Shown one piece after another: positions 40,959 to 49,539 of a DNA stretch of 64,000 nucleotides. Where the stretch lies: assembly GCA_900109895.1 (NCBI GenBank), contig FOBR01000016.1, positions 1-64,000 of the forward strand, read 5' to 3'. The first letter of the stretch is position 1; each line of letters begins with the position of its first letter. Source of the DNA: a bacterium A37T11 (GTDB lineage: Bacteria > Bacteroidota > Bacteroidia > Sphingobacteriales > Sphingobacteriaceae). The position numbers and the translations under genes are program-made. The notes beneath the pieces were generated by a model. That model did no database searches and was not told where the DNA came from. It was given only the letters and a program-made list of their open reading frames with translations.

Positions 40959-42137
40959 TTAACTGATGTCCAAAATAGCTTTTGCGAGTTTGATCATTTC
41001 AGGATCTCCTGTATGTTTGCCTGGCTCATCCGAAAGTTTGACAACAGGTGTCCAATGGCTTTCATCGGGGTGTGCTTCGGTCATTTTCATGACGATGTTT
41101 AGTGCTTCCGGGCCTGCATCGTTGGTAAAATCGGTACCAATACCAAATGAAATACCTATTTTACCACGACAATGATGGACAATGTCTTCTACCTTTTCAT
41201 AATTAAGCCCGTCTGAAAATATGATGGTTTTTGAAAGCGGTTCGATGCCTTTATGCCGATAATGATGGATTGTTTTGTCGGCGAATGCTAACGGATCGCC
41301 GCTGTCGTGGCGAACGCCATCAAAGAGTTTGGCGAAGATCTTATCAAACTGACTAAAAAAAACGTCAGTCGTGTAGGTATCGGATAGCGCTATACCCAAA
41401 TCACCCCTGTATACCGCTGTCCAATGCTCAAGACCTAACTGATTAGCCATTTTAAAACCGTATTTGGCTGCATGAAACATAAACCATTCATGCGCATGTG
41501 TACCGATAGGCTTGGTCTGAAACAACATGGCAAAATGCACATTGCTGGTTCCCACGAAAGAGCCATCTCCAAATTGTTTGAGCCCCTGCATGGTCAATTT
41601 ATGCACTTGGTAAGAATGCCGTCGGCGTGTACCGAACTCAGCTACAGGAACAGCTAAGGCTTTATATTTTTTTATTTTTTCAGCTGCTACGGCTACAACC
41701 TCCTCATTCGATATGCGTGATATACCCTTCAGCAAGTAGTACAACTCACTTATTAGCGACAAGATGGGTACCTCCCACAAGATGGTTCGATACCAATATC
41801 CGCTTACTTCTACCGTCAAATCTGCACCTTCTTGCTCAATATGAACCTCCTCCGGATCGTAATGATAGCCCTGAAGAAAATCCAGATAGGTAGGGTCCAG
41901 ATATGGGCAGGTACGAAATAAGTAGGCTTTTTCCTCGCGGGTTAGTTTTAATCCGGCCATCTGGTCAATTGCTTCCCTTAAGGCTTTGCCGAATCCAGGA
42001 GGAAACTTATGCGCACCCCTGTTAATAAACTGATAGCGTGCCTTGGCTTTTGGAAAAAGCTTGATCACGGCATGCTGCATGGTTATTTTATAAAAATCGT
42101 TATCCAAAATGGAGTTTAAGGCAACCGTATGTTCCAT
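40959..42137 (-). CDS. pncB: nicotinate phosphoribosyltransferase
   Basis: A 392-aa enzyme of the Preiss-Handler NAD salvage pathway: nicotinate + PRPP (+ATP) to nicotinate mononucleotide. Motifs: LDNDFYKITMQHAV at the N-terminus, YQFINRGAHKFPPGF, FGTRRRHSYQVH with the catalytic region, GTSNVHFAM, TDVFFSQFDKIFAKLFDGVRHDSGDP, and ISFGIGTDFTND for the phosphoribosyl site. Length is normal. The start is the ATG at 42137; the ORF can be extended by two codons to a TTG inside a -7 box. It diverges from tag and converges on the Nudix gene. Confidence 0.95.
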   Translation of the reverse strand: MEHTVALNSILDNDFYKITMQHAVIKLFPKAKARYQFINRGAHKFPPGFGKALREAIDQMAGLKLTREEKAYLFRTCPYLDPTYLDFLQGYHYDPEEVHIEQEGADLTVEVSGYWYRTILWEVPILSLISELYYLLKGISRISNEEVVAVAAEKIKKYKALAVPVAEFGTRRRHSYQVHKLTMQGLKQFGDGSFVGTSNVHFAMLFQTKPIGTHAHEWFMFHAAKYGFKMANQLGLEHWTAVYRGDLGIALSDTYTTDVFFSQFDKIFAKLFDGVRHDSGDPLAFADKTIHHYRHKGIEPLSKTIIFSDGLNYEKVEDIVHHCRGKIGISFGIGTDFTNDAGPEALNIVMKMTEAHPDESHWTPVVKLSDEPGKHTGDPEMIKLAKAILDIS

Positions 42138-42140
42138 GGT

Positions 42141-42168
42141 CAAAGATAGTTTTTTTCGTTTACCTTTG
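42141..42168. promoter_or_regulatory. divergent -7 boxes for pncB and tag
   Basis: TATCTTTG on the minus strand (42141-42148) ends 3 bp before the pncB ATG. TACCTTTG on the plus strand (42161-42168) ends 4 bp before the tag ATG. Both match TAnnTTTG and predict leaderless messages for both genes from a 35-bp spacer. Confidence 0.6.
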
Positions 42169-42172
42169 TGAC

Positions 42173-42721
42173 ATGTCTTATTGCAGTGCTATAGAAAAGA
42201 TGGCCGGGGAGCAGAAAGAACTGCACAAAACCTACCACGACAATCATTATGGATTTCCTATCCATAACGATAATGAGCTCTTTGGCCGGCTTATATTGGA
42301 GATCAACCAGGCAGGCCTGAGCTGGGAAACTATATTAAAAAAAGAAGCCGGTTTCAGGAAAGCCTATCATAATTTTGATATCAAAAAGGTTGCTGCCTAC
42401 ACTGAGAAAGATCGTGAAAGACTGCTCAATGATTCAGGAATCATCCGAAACAGGCTTAAGGTAAATGCGGCCATTGAGAATGCCAAAGTGATACAGCAGC
42501 TACAGAAGGAACAGGGTTCTTTTGAAAAATGGCTGGAAAGTCACCATCCGAAAACGAAGGAAGAATGGGTAAAATTGTTTAAAAAGACCTTTAAGTTTAC
42601 CGGTGGGGAAATTGTTAATGAATTCCTGATGAGCATTGGTTACCTGCCGGGTTCCCATGCCGAAGATTGTCCAGTTTATAAAAAAATACTGAGAGCAAAA
42701 CCGCTTTGGAATAAAGTCTAA
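42173..42721 (+). CDS. tag: DNA-3-methyladenine glycosylase I
   Basis: A 182-aa protein of the Tag family: HKTYHDNHYGFPIHNDNELFGRLILEINQAGLSWETILKKEAGFRKA covers the YHDxxWG-like and catalytic-fold region, followed by GIIRNRLKVNAAIENA (HhH-like). The C-terminus carries a Cys/His pair (SHAEDCPVYK). The usual N-terminal RCPW zinc motif is replaced by SYCSAIEKM, so the zinc site is altered. It removes 3-methyladenine from alkylated DNA. Confidence 0.85.
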   Translation: MSYCSAIEKMAGEQKELHKTYHDNHYGFPIHNDNELFGRLILEINQAGLSWETILKKEAGFRKAYHNFDIKKVAAYTEKDRERLLNDSGIIRNRLKVNAAIENAKVIQQLQKEQGSFEKWLESHHPKTKEEWVKLFKKTFKFTGGEIVNEFLMSIGYLPGSHAEDCPVYKKILRAKPLWNKV

Positions 42722-42727
42722 AAAATA

Positions 42728-42758
42728 TTTGCTTTATTCAGGAATCGATGTATATTTG
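42728..42758 (+). promoter_or_regulatory. consensus promoter of tRNA-Glu
   Basis: TTTG (42728-42731), 19 bp, TATATTTG (42751-42758): an exact TTTG-N19-TAnnTTTG promoter, ending 18 bp before the tRNA. Confidence 0.75.
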
Positions 42759-42776
42759 CAGCCTCAAAACCATTTT

Positions 42777-42848
42777 GGCCCGTTCGTCTAGGGGTTAGGA
42801 CGCAAGATTTTCATTCTTGAAACAGGGGTTCGATTCCCCTACGGGCTA
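42777..42848 (+). tRNA. tRNA-Glu (anticodon TTC)
   Basis: Cloverleaf by inspection: acceptor GGCCCGT / ACGGGCT (first pair G-U), D arm GTCTAGGGGTTAGGAC, anticodon arm CAAGA-TT-TTC-AT-TCTTG with TTC at 42810-42812, T arm GGGG-TTCGATTC-CCC, discriminator A. CCA is not encoded. Confidence 0.96.
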
Positions 42849-42875
42849 CAAATAGTTTAATATAAAAAAACATAG

Positions 42876-42910
42876 AAATCCTGCAAACTTACTATTTGCA
42901 GGATTTTTTT
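42876..42910 (+). terminator. intrinsic terminator after tRNA-Glu
   Basis: Stem AAATCCTGCAAA / TTTGCAGGATTT followed by a T7-8 run on the plus strand. The A-run on the other side could make it serve the minus-strand efflux operon as well. Confidence 0.85.
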
Positions 42911-42911
42911 A

Positions 42912-44111
42912 TTACTCTTCTTCAGCTCCTCCAGCAGCTTTTGACTGCAAGTAAAAGGCTCCTTTCAATGCTACTTTCACATTCTGCGGAAGCGGTTCGA
43001 GTGGTTTGATTTGGATGTAACCCAATTCTGTTACACCGGTGGCTACCTCCGCCTTTTTAAAAGTTATTGCATTGGTTTTAACATTTTCGGCCACCACAAT
43101 AAAAATAAATTGCCTACCCTCCGAACGCACGACCGCGTCAACCGGTACGGCTGAAGTTAGCCGTTTCCCGGTACTGATAAGCGCGGTGACGTACATGCCG
43201 GGGATCAGGTTCTTTTGAGACTTGTTATTAATAACTGCATGCACCGTGACCCCTTTACTTTCATTTTCAAACGACTTATTGATACCATTGATGGTACCGG
43301 TAATGAGCTGATTGTCCTGATTGGTCAATTGGAAGTTTACCGTTTGGCCCAATTTGACATGCAGCAGGTCTTTTTCAAAAATAGTGAGATCGCAATGAAT
43401 TTTTGAATTATCAACCACTTCCATAATGGAGGTTCCTGGCTGCACAAATGCTCCAGTATTTGAAGTGATCTGGCCAACGGTACCACCAATGGGAGAAAGT
43501 ACCGGGAATTGCGACTCCGTATGACCGTTGCTTATTTTAGCCGCCGAAATGCCCAATTGGCTCAACTGGGTTTCATAGGAGGCAATGCGTGAGCGCTCGG
43601 CGTTATAAGTGGCTTCTGAAGCCTGAAAAGATTTTCCTGTACCTGCACCAGCCGCCTGAAGTTGTTTTTGCCGATCGTATTCGGCTTGTACATAGGAAAA
43701 ATTATTTTTGGCTGCCAAATAATCCTGCTGTATTTTAATCAGATCCTGATTACTAATGGTAGCCAACAACTGTCCGCGTTTTACCTCCTGCCCTTCAATA
43801 ACACTAATATGGCTGATGATACCGCCTGAAAGGATGCTCACATCCGCTTTATTTTGAGGAGGCACCGCTAGTTGCCCGTTTGCCTTGATAACCGAATCCA
43901 GGTTTTTTTGAACAATAGGGCCGGTAACAATGCCAACGGTTTCCATTTGTCCAGGTGTTAATACCAATTTAGCAGGCATTTCCTCTGCGGTTTCTGCCCC
44001 TGTGGGATCTTTTGATCCGGCTTCTTCATTTCCAGATTTACCTGAGCAGGATGCCAAGGCTAGCCCTATTATAAAGGTAACCGTGATCTGTTTATATCTT
44101 TGAAAATTCAT
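42912..44111 (-). CDS. RND efflux periplasmic adaptor subunit (CusB/CzcB type)
   Basis: A 399-aa lipoprotein (LALASCSGKSG lipobox). Membrane-fusion features: biotinyl-lipoyl half motifs (GGIISHISVIEGQEVKRGQLLATI and SPIGGTVGQITSNTGAFVQPGTSIM), between them a long helical hairpin (YLAAKNNFSYVQAEYDRQKQLQ), then beta-barrel and membrane-proximal domains (HAVINNKSQKNLIPGMYVTALI). It bridges the fused pump encoded 3 bp upstream to its channel and may hand over metal ions. Confidence 0.93.
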   Translation of the reverse strand: MNFQRYKQITVTFIIGLALASCSGKSGNEEAGSKDPTGAETAEEMPAKLVLTPGQMETVGIVTGPIVQKNLDSVIKANGQLAVPPQNKADVSILSGGIISHISVIEGQEVKRGQLLATISNQDLIKIQQDYLAAKNNFSYVQAEYDRQKQLQAAGAGTGKSFQASEATYNAERSRIASYETQLSQLGISAAKISNGHTESQFPVLSPIGGTVGQITSNTGAFVQPGTSIMEVVDNSKIHCDLTIFEKDLLHVKLGQTVNFQLTNQDNQLITGTINGINKSFENESKGVTVHAVINNKSQKNLIPGMYVTALISTGKRLTSAVPVDAVVRSEGRQFIFIVVAENVKTNAITFKKAEVATGVTELGYIQIKPLEPLPQNVKVALKGAFYLQSKAAGGAEEE

Positions 44112-44114
44112 GAT

Positions 44115-47100
44115 TTATTCTCCTTTGATAAATTTTAGTTGAATGGCTGACTGATTTAAGCGGCTCAATGCTTCAATATAGGCTAGCTTGATCTGTACGG
44201 CTGCTGACATATTTTGGATATATTCTATGTAGCCAATTTCACCCAGGCTAAAGGACACTTGTGCTATGCGTAGTTGTTCATCTGCCTGTTTTAAACCGCC
44301 GGCCAAATAATAGTCTACAGACTGCCGGAAAGTTAAATAATGCTGCATTTCCTGCTCATATTGTAACCGCACCTGTGATTGTGTTTGCTGATAACTGGTT
44401 TGGGCGATCTGTGCCGAAAGCCGCTCGGATTTTATCCGCGCACGATTGGCACCATTAAATAAAGGCAAGGCCACACCTACCTGAATACCTGCGATGCGGG
44501 TGCCTGGTGAATACCCCCGATCAATACCCGCCGGGTTAAAACCGGAGACCACCAGTTGCTGACTATAACCTAATGTGAGGTCAGGCATTCCTTTAGCCTT
44601 TTCCACGGCAATTTTTGCTTGAGCCACTTCGATGTTTTGCAGGTCAACCTTTACTTGTGGATTACTGGCAACGTTGATGGTATCAGTAGGTACCTGGAGC
44701 ATGATAGGTAATTTACTTTCAGCAATCACGACCGGCCCGGAAATGTTCATCGATTGTTTAAGGCTTAACATATTGCTTGTTAAATCTGCCTGCACGCCTA
44801 GTTTAAGTGCTACAATCTCCTGGTATTTATTTCGGGCGCTAATCAGTTCCAGCTTAGACGTTTCGCCGGTTTTAAGCCTCACCTCTGCCTTTTTAATAAA
44901 TTCTTGGTAAACGCTATCCTGACTGTACAGGATGCGCAGCGTTTCCCGATTTAGTAAATAAGCATACCATGCACTGCGAACCTGCCGGATAATCTCTGCA
45001 CGTGTTAGGTGGCCCGAACGTTCAGCCAACAAGGTTTGCTGGTGAAGCAATTTGCGCTGGTTTTTGTACAGGCCAGGCCAGGCAATATTTTGGCTTACAC
45101 CGATGGCGTTATCCATATTGCCGCCACTGGTAGGGTCTTGCGTCAGCATCAATTCCGTTTTCGGGATATCTGTACCAGACTTTTGCAAGGCTCGGGCCTG
45201 TTCAAGGGTTAATCCTGCCGTGCGCATTTGAAGGTTGTTTTTAAGGGCCAAGCTAACGGCGCTGTCCAATGTGAGCGGATCACTGCTTTGCGCCTGTGCC
45301 GTATTATGGGAACAAACACCCAGACCGAAGGCCAGAAGCATTATAACCAATGGTTTGGGTATGTGGATGTTTTTAGCCTCTTTCCGGTTGAACAGCAGGT
45401 ATAGACAGGGCAACACGAACAGCGTCAAAAAAGTAGCGGTGATTAGGCCCCCGATAACTACTGTGGCCAGCGGCTTTTGTACTTCAGCACCTGCACTGGC
45501 AGATAACGCCATAGGCAAAAAGCCTAACGAAGCCACGGAGGCCGTCATGAGTACAGGGCGCAACCTGGTTTTGGTACCTTCCAACACACGGTCATAGATA
45601 TTGACCATGCCCTCCTCCTTTAATTGGTTAAAGTAACCGATCAACACAATGCCATTGAGAACGGCTACCCCAAACAGTGCGATAAAACCAACACCGGCCG
45701 AAATACTAAAGGGCATACCACGTAGCAACAAGGCAGCCACACCCCCCATGGAAGCCAACGGAACTGCCGTAAATATAAGCAGGCTTTCTTTGACAGACCG
45801 GAAGGTTACATACAGCAACACCAAAATAAATAACAGGGCAGCGGGAACGGCAATCAATAACCTGGCTTTGGCCGCCTGGAGGTTCTGGAACTGGCCGCCA
45901 TAGGTAAGGTAATAACCTGCGGGTAATTTGAAGGTGTTATTTAGTTTATTTTGGATTTCTTTGACGGTCGATTCCACATCCCGGCCTTCCACATTAAAGC
46001 CAACGTAAATGCGGCGCTTGCCGTCTTCACGGGATACTTGTGCAGGGGCCTCTTTGAAGGAGATGGCGGCCACCTGGCTTAAAGGCACTTTATTGCCGGA
46101 AACAAGCGGAATAAGCAGGTTTTCAACGCTGGAGATGTTTTCCCGCAGATCGCGGTTGAGCCGCACCACCAAATCAAACCGTTTTTCTCCCTCAAACACA
46201 ACGCCGGTTACACTGCCGGCAAAGGCTGTTTTCAGGATCATATTAACATCGCTGATATTTAATCCATACTGCGCCATTTTATCCCGGTTGTAAATTACCT
46301 GTATTTGCGGTAACCCACTTACTTTTTCGATATATGGCTTGCCCACGCCATCTATTGGTGCGATCAATTTGGCCAGCTTTTCAGCCTGAACAGCCAGCAT
46401 ATCCAGATCTTCCCCATAAATCTTGACCGCTACATCTTGCCTGATACCGGTCATGAGTTCATTGAAACGCATTTGCATAGGCTGCGATATCTCCACATTG
46501 ATTCCCGGGATGGCTGATAGGGTCTCTTCCATCTTTTCGATCATTTCCTCTTTCGTTTTTGCCGATTTCCACTCCCCTTTCGGTTTCATGGCAAGCATCA
46601 TGTCGCCCCGCTCAATGGGCATGGGGTCGGTAGGTATTTCAGAGCTGCCAATACGGGTGACCGCTTGTTTAATCTCCGGAAATTGCGCTTTCAGTAATTT
46701 TTCGGCTTTACCGAATGTGTTTACTACCTCTGTCAGCGAAGTACCCTGCATCATGGAAATCTCAACTGCCAGATCGCCTTCTTCAAGCGTGGGGATAAAC
46801 TCGCCGCCCATGCGTACAAAAGCCCATATGGCCACTCCAAATAGCAGGAACACGATGGCTACCGTTATTGATTTTACTTTTAAAACGGCTATGAGTGCTG
46901 CCCGATAAATTCGTTGTAAAAAAGCAATAATGCGATCGGAAATATTCCGTTTATAGGAAGTTTTTTTACTTAAAAATAATGCACTCGCCATCGGTACATA
47001 GGTTAGCGACAAGATAAAAGCACCCAGGATGGCAAAAGCCACGGTTTCAGCCATGGGCCTGAACATTTTTCCTTCAATGCCTACCAGCGACAGCAGGGGC

Positions 47101-48491
47101 AGGTAAACGATGAGGATAATGATCTGGCCAAAAGCGGCCGATTTCATGAGCTTACTGGCGCTGTCCCTAACTTCAACATCCATTTGCGCCGAAGTTAGTT
47201 TTGCGATCCCCTCTTTTTTATACCTCCCGGTAGTAAGGTGGTGAACAACGCTTTCAACAATGATCACTGCGCCATCAACGATCAACCCAAAATCAATGGC
47301 ACCTAGGCTCATGAGATTGCCCGAAACGCCAAACAATCGCATCATGGTAAAGGCAAAAAGCATAGCAAGGGGTATAACTGAGGCCACGACTAAACCCGCC
47401 CTTAAATTACCCAACAAGAGTACCAGTACAAAAATGACGATCAGGGCACCTTCTAATAAATTTCGTTTAACAGTATCGATGGCGCGTCCAACTAATTCGG
47501 TGCGGTCAATGAATGGTTCAATAATCACCCCTTCGGGTAGCGACTTTTGCACCTGGATCATCCGCTCTTTCACATTTTTGATCACTTGGCCAAAATTTTC
47601 GCCTTTCAGCATCAGGGCTACGCCGGAAACCACCTCACCCTCCCCGTTGCGGGTAACGGCCCCATAACGGATGGCGCTGCCATACTGTACCTTTGCAACA
47701 TCGCGCACCAATATGGGCGAGCCTTTGGTATTGGCTACAACGATCCGACGGATGTCATCCAGGTTTTGAACCTGCCCCAGGCCGCGGATAAAGTATGCGT
47801 TACGTTGCTGCTCAATATAGGAGCCACCTGTATTTTCATTGTTTTTTTGAAGTGCTTCGTAAACCTGCGGTATGGTAATGCCCAATGAATTGAGCTTATC
47901 ATTGTCTAGCGCGACCTCGTATTGTTTCACATAGCCGCCCCAGCCGCTCACTTCGGCCACTCCCACTGTTCCGGCCAGCTGGGTACGCACGATCCAATCT
48001 TGTATGGTGCGCAGGTCTGTGGCCGTATATTTATGCTCATACCCCTTCTTGGCATATATAACGTATTGGTAAATCTCGCCAAGGCCGGTAGTAATAGGGG
48101 CAAGGATGGGCTCACCCAAACCGGCAGGGATGCTGCTCTCTGCTTCTTTTAATTGGGCGGTTACCTGCTGGCGCGCCCAATAGATATCCACGTTGTCTTT
48201 AAAAACGAGGGTAACGACTGATATACCTGAACGTGAAATGGATCGCTTTTCAATGATCCCGGCAATATTGGCCATGGCCAGTTCTATGGGAGCGGTAATG
48301 AACTGCTCAACTTCCTGGGCGCCTAAGCTGGGCGCTTGTGTAATTACTTGTACCTGGTTATTGGTAATATCTGGTTGGGCATCCACCGGCAGGTGGTAGG
48401 CTGAATAAATACCAACCAACACCAAAACGAGGGTCATCAACCCGATAGCAACCTTGTTCCTGATGGAGAACGCGATGATCTTATCAAACAT
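44115..48491 (-). CDS. CusA/CzcA heavy-metal RND pump fused to a TolC-like outer-membrane factor
   Basis: A 1458-aa fusion. Residues 1 to about 1040 are a CusA/CzcA pump: HLPVDAQPDITNNQVQV, large periplasmic loops, the TM4 region GALIVIFVLVLLLGNLRAGLVV and DFGLIVDGAVIIVE, and LRPVLMTASVASLGFLPMALS near the end. After a hydrophobic stretch that looks like a second signal sequence (IMLLAFGLGVCSHNTAQAQ), the last 400 residues are a TolC/CzcC-type protein (LTLDSAVSLALKNNLQMRTA, ELISARNKYQEI, VEVAQAKIA-like helices, GVALPLFNGANRARIKSE). The fused layout recurs in Bacteroidota. Export of Cu/Ag or Co/Zn/Cd is expected. Confidence 0.92.
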   Translation of the reverse strand: MFDKIIAFSIRNKVAIGLMTLVLVLVGIYSAYHLPVDAQPDITNNQVQVITQAPSLGAQEVEQFITAPIELAMANIAGIIEKRSISRSGISVVTLVFKDNVDIYWARQQVTAQLKEAESSIPAGLGEPILAPITTGLGEIYQYVIYAKKGYEHKYTATDLRTIQDWIVRTQLAGTVGVAEVSGWGGYVKQYEVALDNDKLNSLGITIPQVYEALQKNNENTGGSYIEQQRNAYFIRGLGQVQNLDDIRRIVVANTKGSPILVRDVAKVQYGSAIRYGAVTRNGEGEVVSGVALMLKGENFGQVIKNVKERMIQVQKSLPEGVIIEPFIDRTELVGRAIDTVKRNLLEGALIVIFVLVLLLGNLRAGLVVASVIPLAMLFAFTMMRLFGVSGNLMSLGAIDFGLIVDGAVIIVESVVHHLTTGRYKKEGIAKLTSAQMDVEVRDSASKLMKSAAFGQIIILIVYLPLLSLVGIEGKMFRPMAETVAFAILGAFILSLTYVPMASALFLSKKTSYKRNISDRIIAFLQRIYRAALIAVLKVKSITVAIVFLLFGVAIWAFVRMGGEFIPTLEEGDLAVEISMMQGTSLTEVVNTFGKAEKLLKAQFPEIKQAVTRIGSSEIPTDPMPIERGDMMLAMKPKGEWKSAKTKEEMIEKMEETLSAIPGINVEISQPMQMRFNELMTGIRQDVAVKIYGEDLDMLAVQAEKLAKLIAPIDGVGKPYIEKVSGLPQIQVIYNRDKMAQYGLNISDVNMILKTAFAGSVTGVVFEGEKRFDLVVRLNRDLRENISSVENLLIPLVSGNKVPLSQVAAISFKEAPAQVSREDGKRRIYVGFNVEGRDVESTVKEIQNKLNNTFKLPAGYYLTYGGQFQNLQAAKARLLIAVPAALLFILVLLYVTFRSVKESLLIFTAVPLASMGGVAALLLRGMPFSISAGVGFIALFGVAVLNGIVLIGYFNQLKEEGMVNIYDRVLEGTKTRLRPVLMTASVASLGFLPMALSASAGAEVQKPLATVVIGGLITATFLTLFVLPCLYLLFNRKEAKNIHIPKPLVIMLLAFGLGVCSHNTAQAQSSDPLTLDSAVSLALKNNLQMRTAGLTLEQARALQKSGTDIPKTELMLTQDPTSGGNMDNAIGVSQNIAWPGLYKNQRKLLHQQTLLAERSGHLTRAEIIRQVRSAWYAYLLNRETLRILYSQDSVYQEFIKKAEVRLKTGETSKLELISARNKYQEIVALKLGVQADLTSNMLSLKQSMNISGPVVIAESKLPIMLQVPTDTINVASNPQVKVDLQNIEVAQAKIAVEKAKGMPDLTLGYSQQLVVSGFNPAGIDRGYSPGTRIAGIQVGVALPLFNGANRARIKSERLSAQIAQTSYQQTQSQVRLQYEQEMQHYLTFRQSVDYYLAGGLKQADEQLRIAQVSFSLGEIGYIEYIQNMSAAVQIKLAYIEALSRLNQSAIQLKFIKGE

Positions 48492-48534
48492 ATGTGTTAA
48501 AAATTAATACGATTCGGAAATAAAAAAAAACGTA

Positions 48535-48849
48535 TTAACCGAGTTGTGGAGGTTGCCAGATGGTAATTGGCTGTTGCCGGACGGCAGGGGTTTTAAGTTC
48601 AGGATAGTGGCGAACCACCATATTAGAAAATAAGGAAATGACTTGTTTTGAGGTTATATGTCTTGCTATTGAGCAGCAGGAACAGGTGCAAAAAGGCGAA
48701 CAGCATCCATGCCCGCTGCTCTCATTGCAGGTATGGGCTGTTTGGATGACTACTTGCGAAACTTGCGCCATCCCATCTTGCCTGTCCTGACAAGGGAGCA
48801 GGGCAAGTATAGTCATATAGAAACTAAAAAAGATGGTGCAATACTTCAT
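48535..48849 (-). CDS. small Cys-rich protein preceding metal-efflux genes (DUF6660-like)
   Basis: A 104-aa protein with an N-terminal signal or anchor (MKYCTIFFSFYMTILALLPC) and a dense Cys cluster, HGCCSPFCTCSCCS, around residue 47-60. This matches the small proteins found before CzcA/CusA operons in Bacteroidota. It may bind Cu or other thiophilic metal in the periplasm. It is the first gene of the efflux operon, 43 bp before the pump gene. Confidence 0.75.
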   Translation of the reverse strand: MKYCTIFFSFYMTILALLPCQDRQDGMAQVSQVVIQTAHTCNESSGHGCCSPFCTCSCCSIARHITSKQVISLFSNMVVRHYPELKTPAVRQQPITIWQPPQLG

Positions 48850-48907
48850 ACCTTTGCAAAGCTACAGAAAATTTTTGGTCTTGCAAGGAGGCCGCAGCCT
48901 ATGTGGG

Positions 48908-49441
48908 CTATTGGTGGTCTGGTTCAAAATCCAAACAAACTGAATTCATACAAAACCGCTTGTAAGTGGGTGCCGGGCCGTCATCAAAAATATGACCTAA
49001 ATGAGAGTTGCACCGGGCACATTCTACTTCGATGCGTTGCATGCCATATGAATTGTCTGTTTTGTAGATGACTTTGTCTTTTCCGAGTGGTTCAAAAAAA
49101 CTGGGCCAGCCGCAGCTGCTGGCAAATTTGGCATCTGAACGGAAAAGGGCATTGCCGCAAACGGCACAGTAATACTTGCCTTTGGCATCGGCATCCCAAT
49201 ATTTGCCGGTAAAGGCGCGTTCCGTACCCTGTTCCCGTGCTACGGCATAGAGTTCTGGAGAAAGTATTTTCTTCCATTCTTCATTGCTCACGGTTAGGTG
49301 TTTGGTATCTGTACGTGAGTAGTAGGGGTTATTTTTGACTGTTGTGCTCATGGCTTGAATAGTTGGTAATGATTTTTGTGCTTTTACAGGCATCCCCCAA
49401 AATGCCCATAAAGCCACGAATATTACTTGAATCTTTTTCAT
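48908..49441 (-). CDS. msrB: exported peptide-methionine (R)-S-oxide reductase MsrB
   Basis: A 177-aa protein with a signal peptide (VIFVALWAFWGMPVKAQ). The MsrB fold is complete: CAVCG and CARCN zinc ligands, SCGWPSFFEPLG, HLGHIFDDGP, and RFCMNSVCLDF with the catalytic Cys in the C-terminal part. It reduces methionine-R-sulfoxide in envelope proteins. The ATG at 49441 was chosen because it begins the signal peptide; the 10 residues upstream are not credible. Confidence 0.93.
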   Translation of the reverse strand: MKKIQVIFVALWAFWGMPVKAQKSLPTIQAMSTTVKNNPYYSRTDTKHLTVSNEEWKKILSPELYAVAREQGTERAFTGKYWDADAKGKYYCAVCGNALFRSDAKFASSCGWPSFFEPLGKDKVIYKTDNSYGMQRIEVECARCNSHLGHIFDDGPAPTYKRFCMNSVCLDFEPDHQ

Positions 49442-49468
49442 TTCTCTAATTCCTTTCGGGGTGCAGTA

Positions 49469-49476
49469 CAAATATA
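49469..49476 (-). promoter_or_regulatory. -7 box TATATTTG upstream of msrB
   Basis: Exact TAnnTTTG on the minus strand, 27 bp before the msrB ATG. No TTTG at -33. Confidence 0.4.
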
Positions 49477-49539
49477 CAACAAACCAACATGGATTGCTAT
49501 ACTTCGATAAAATGATTACATTGCGATAGTATTACAGTT

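Noticed and set aside
42173..42721. Tag gene as a pseudogene because the N-terminal RCPW zinc motif is missing
   Set aside because: The rest of the family core and normal length are intact; divergent N-termini occur in this family.
47260..47667. 135-aa plus-strand frame within the RND pump gene
   Set aside because: Shadow of the opposite strand: biased composition and no domain features.
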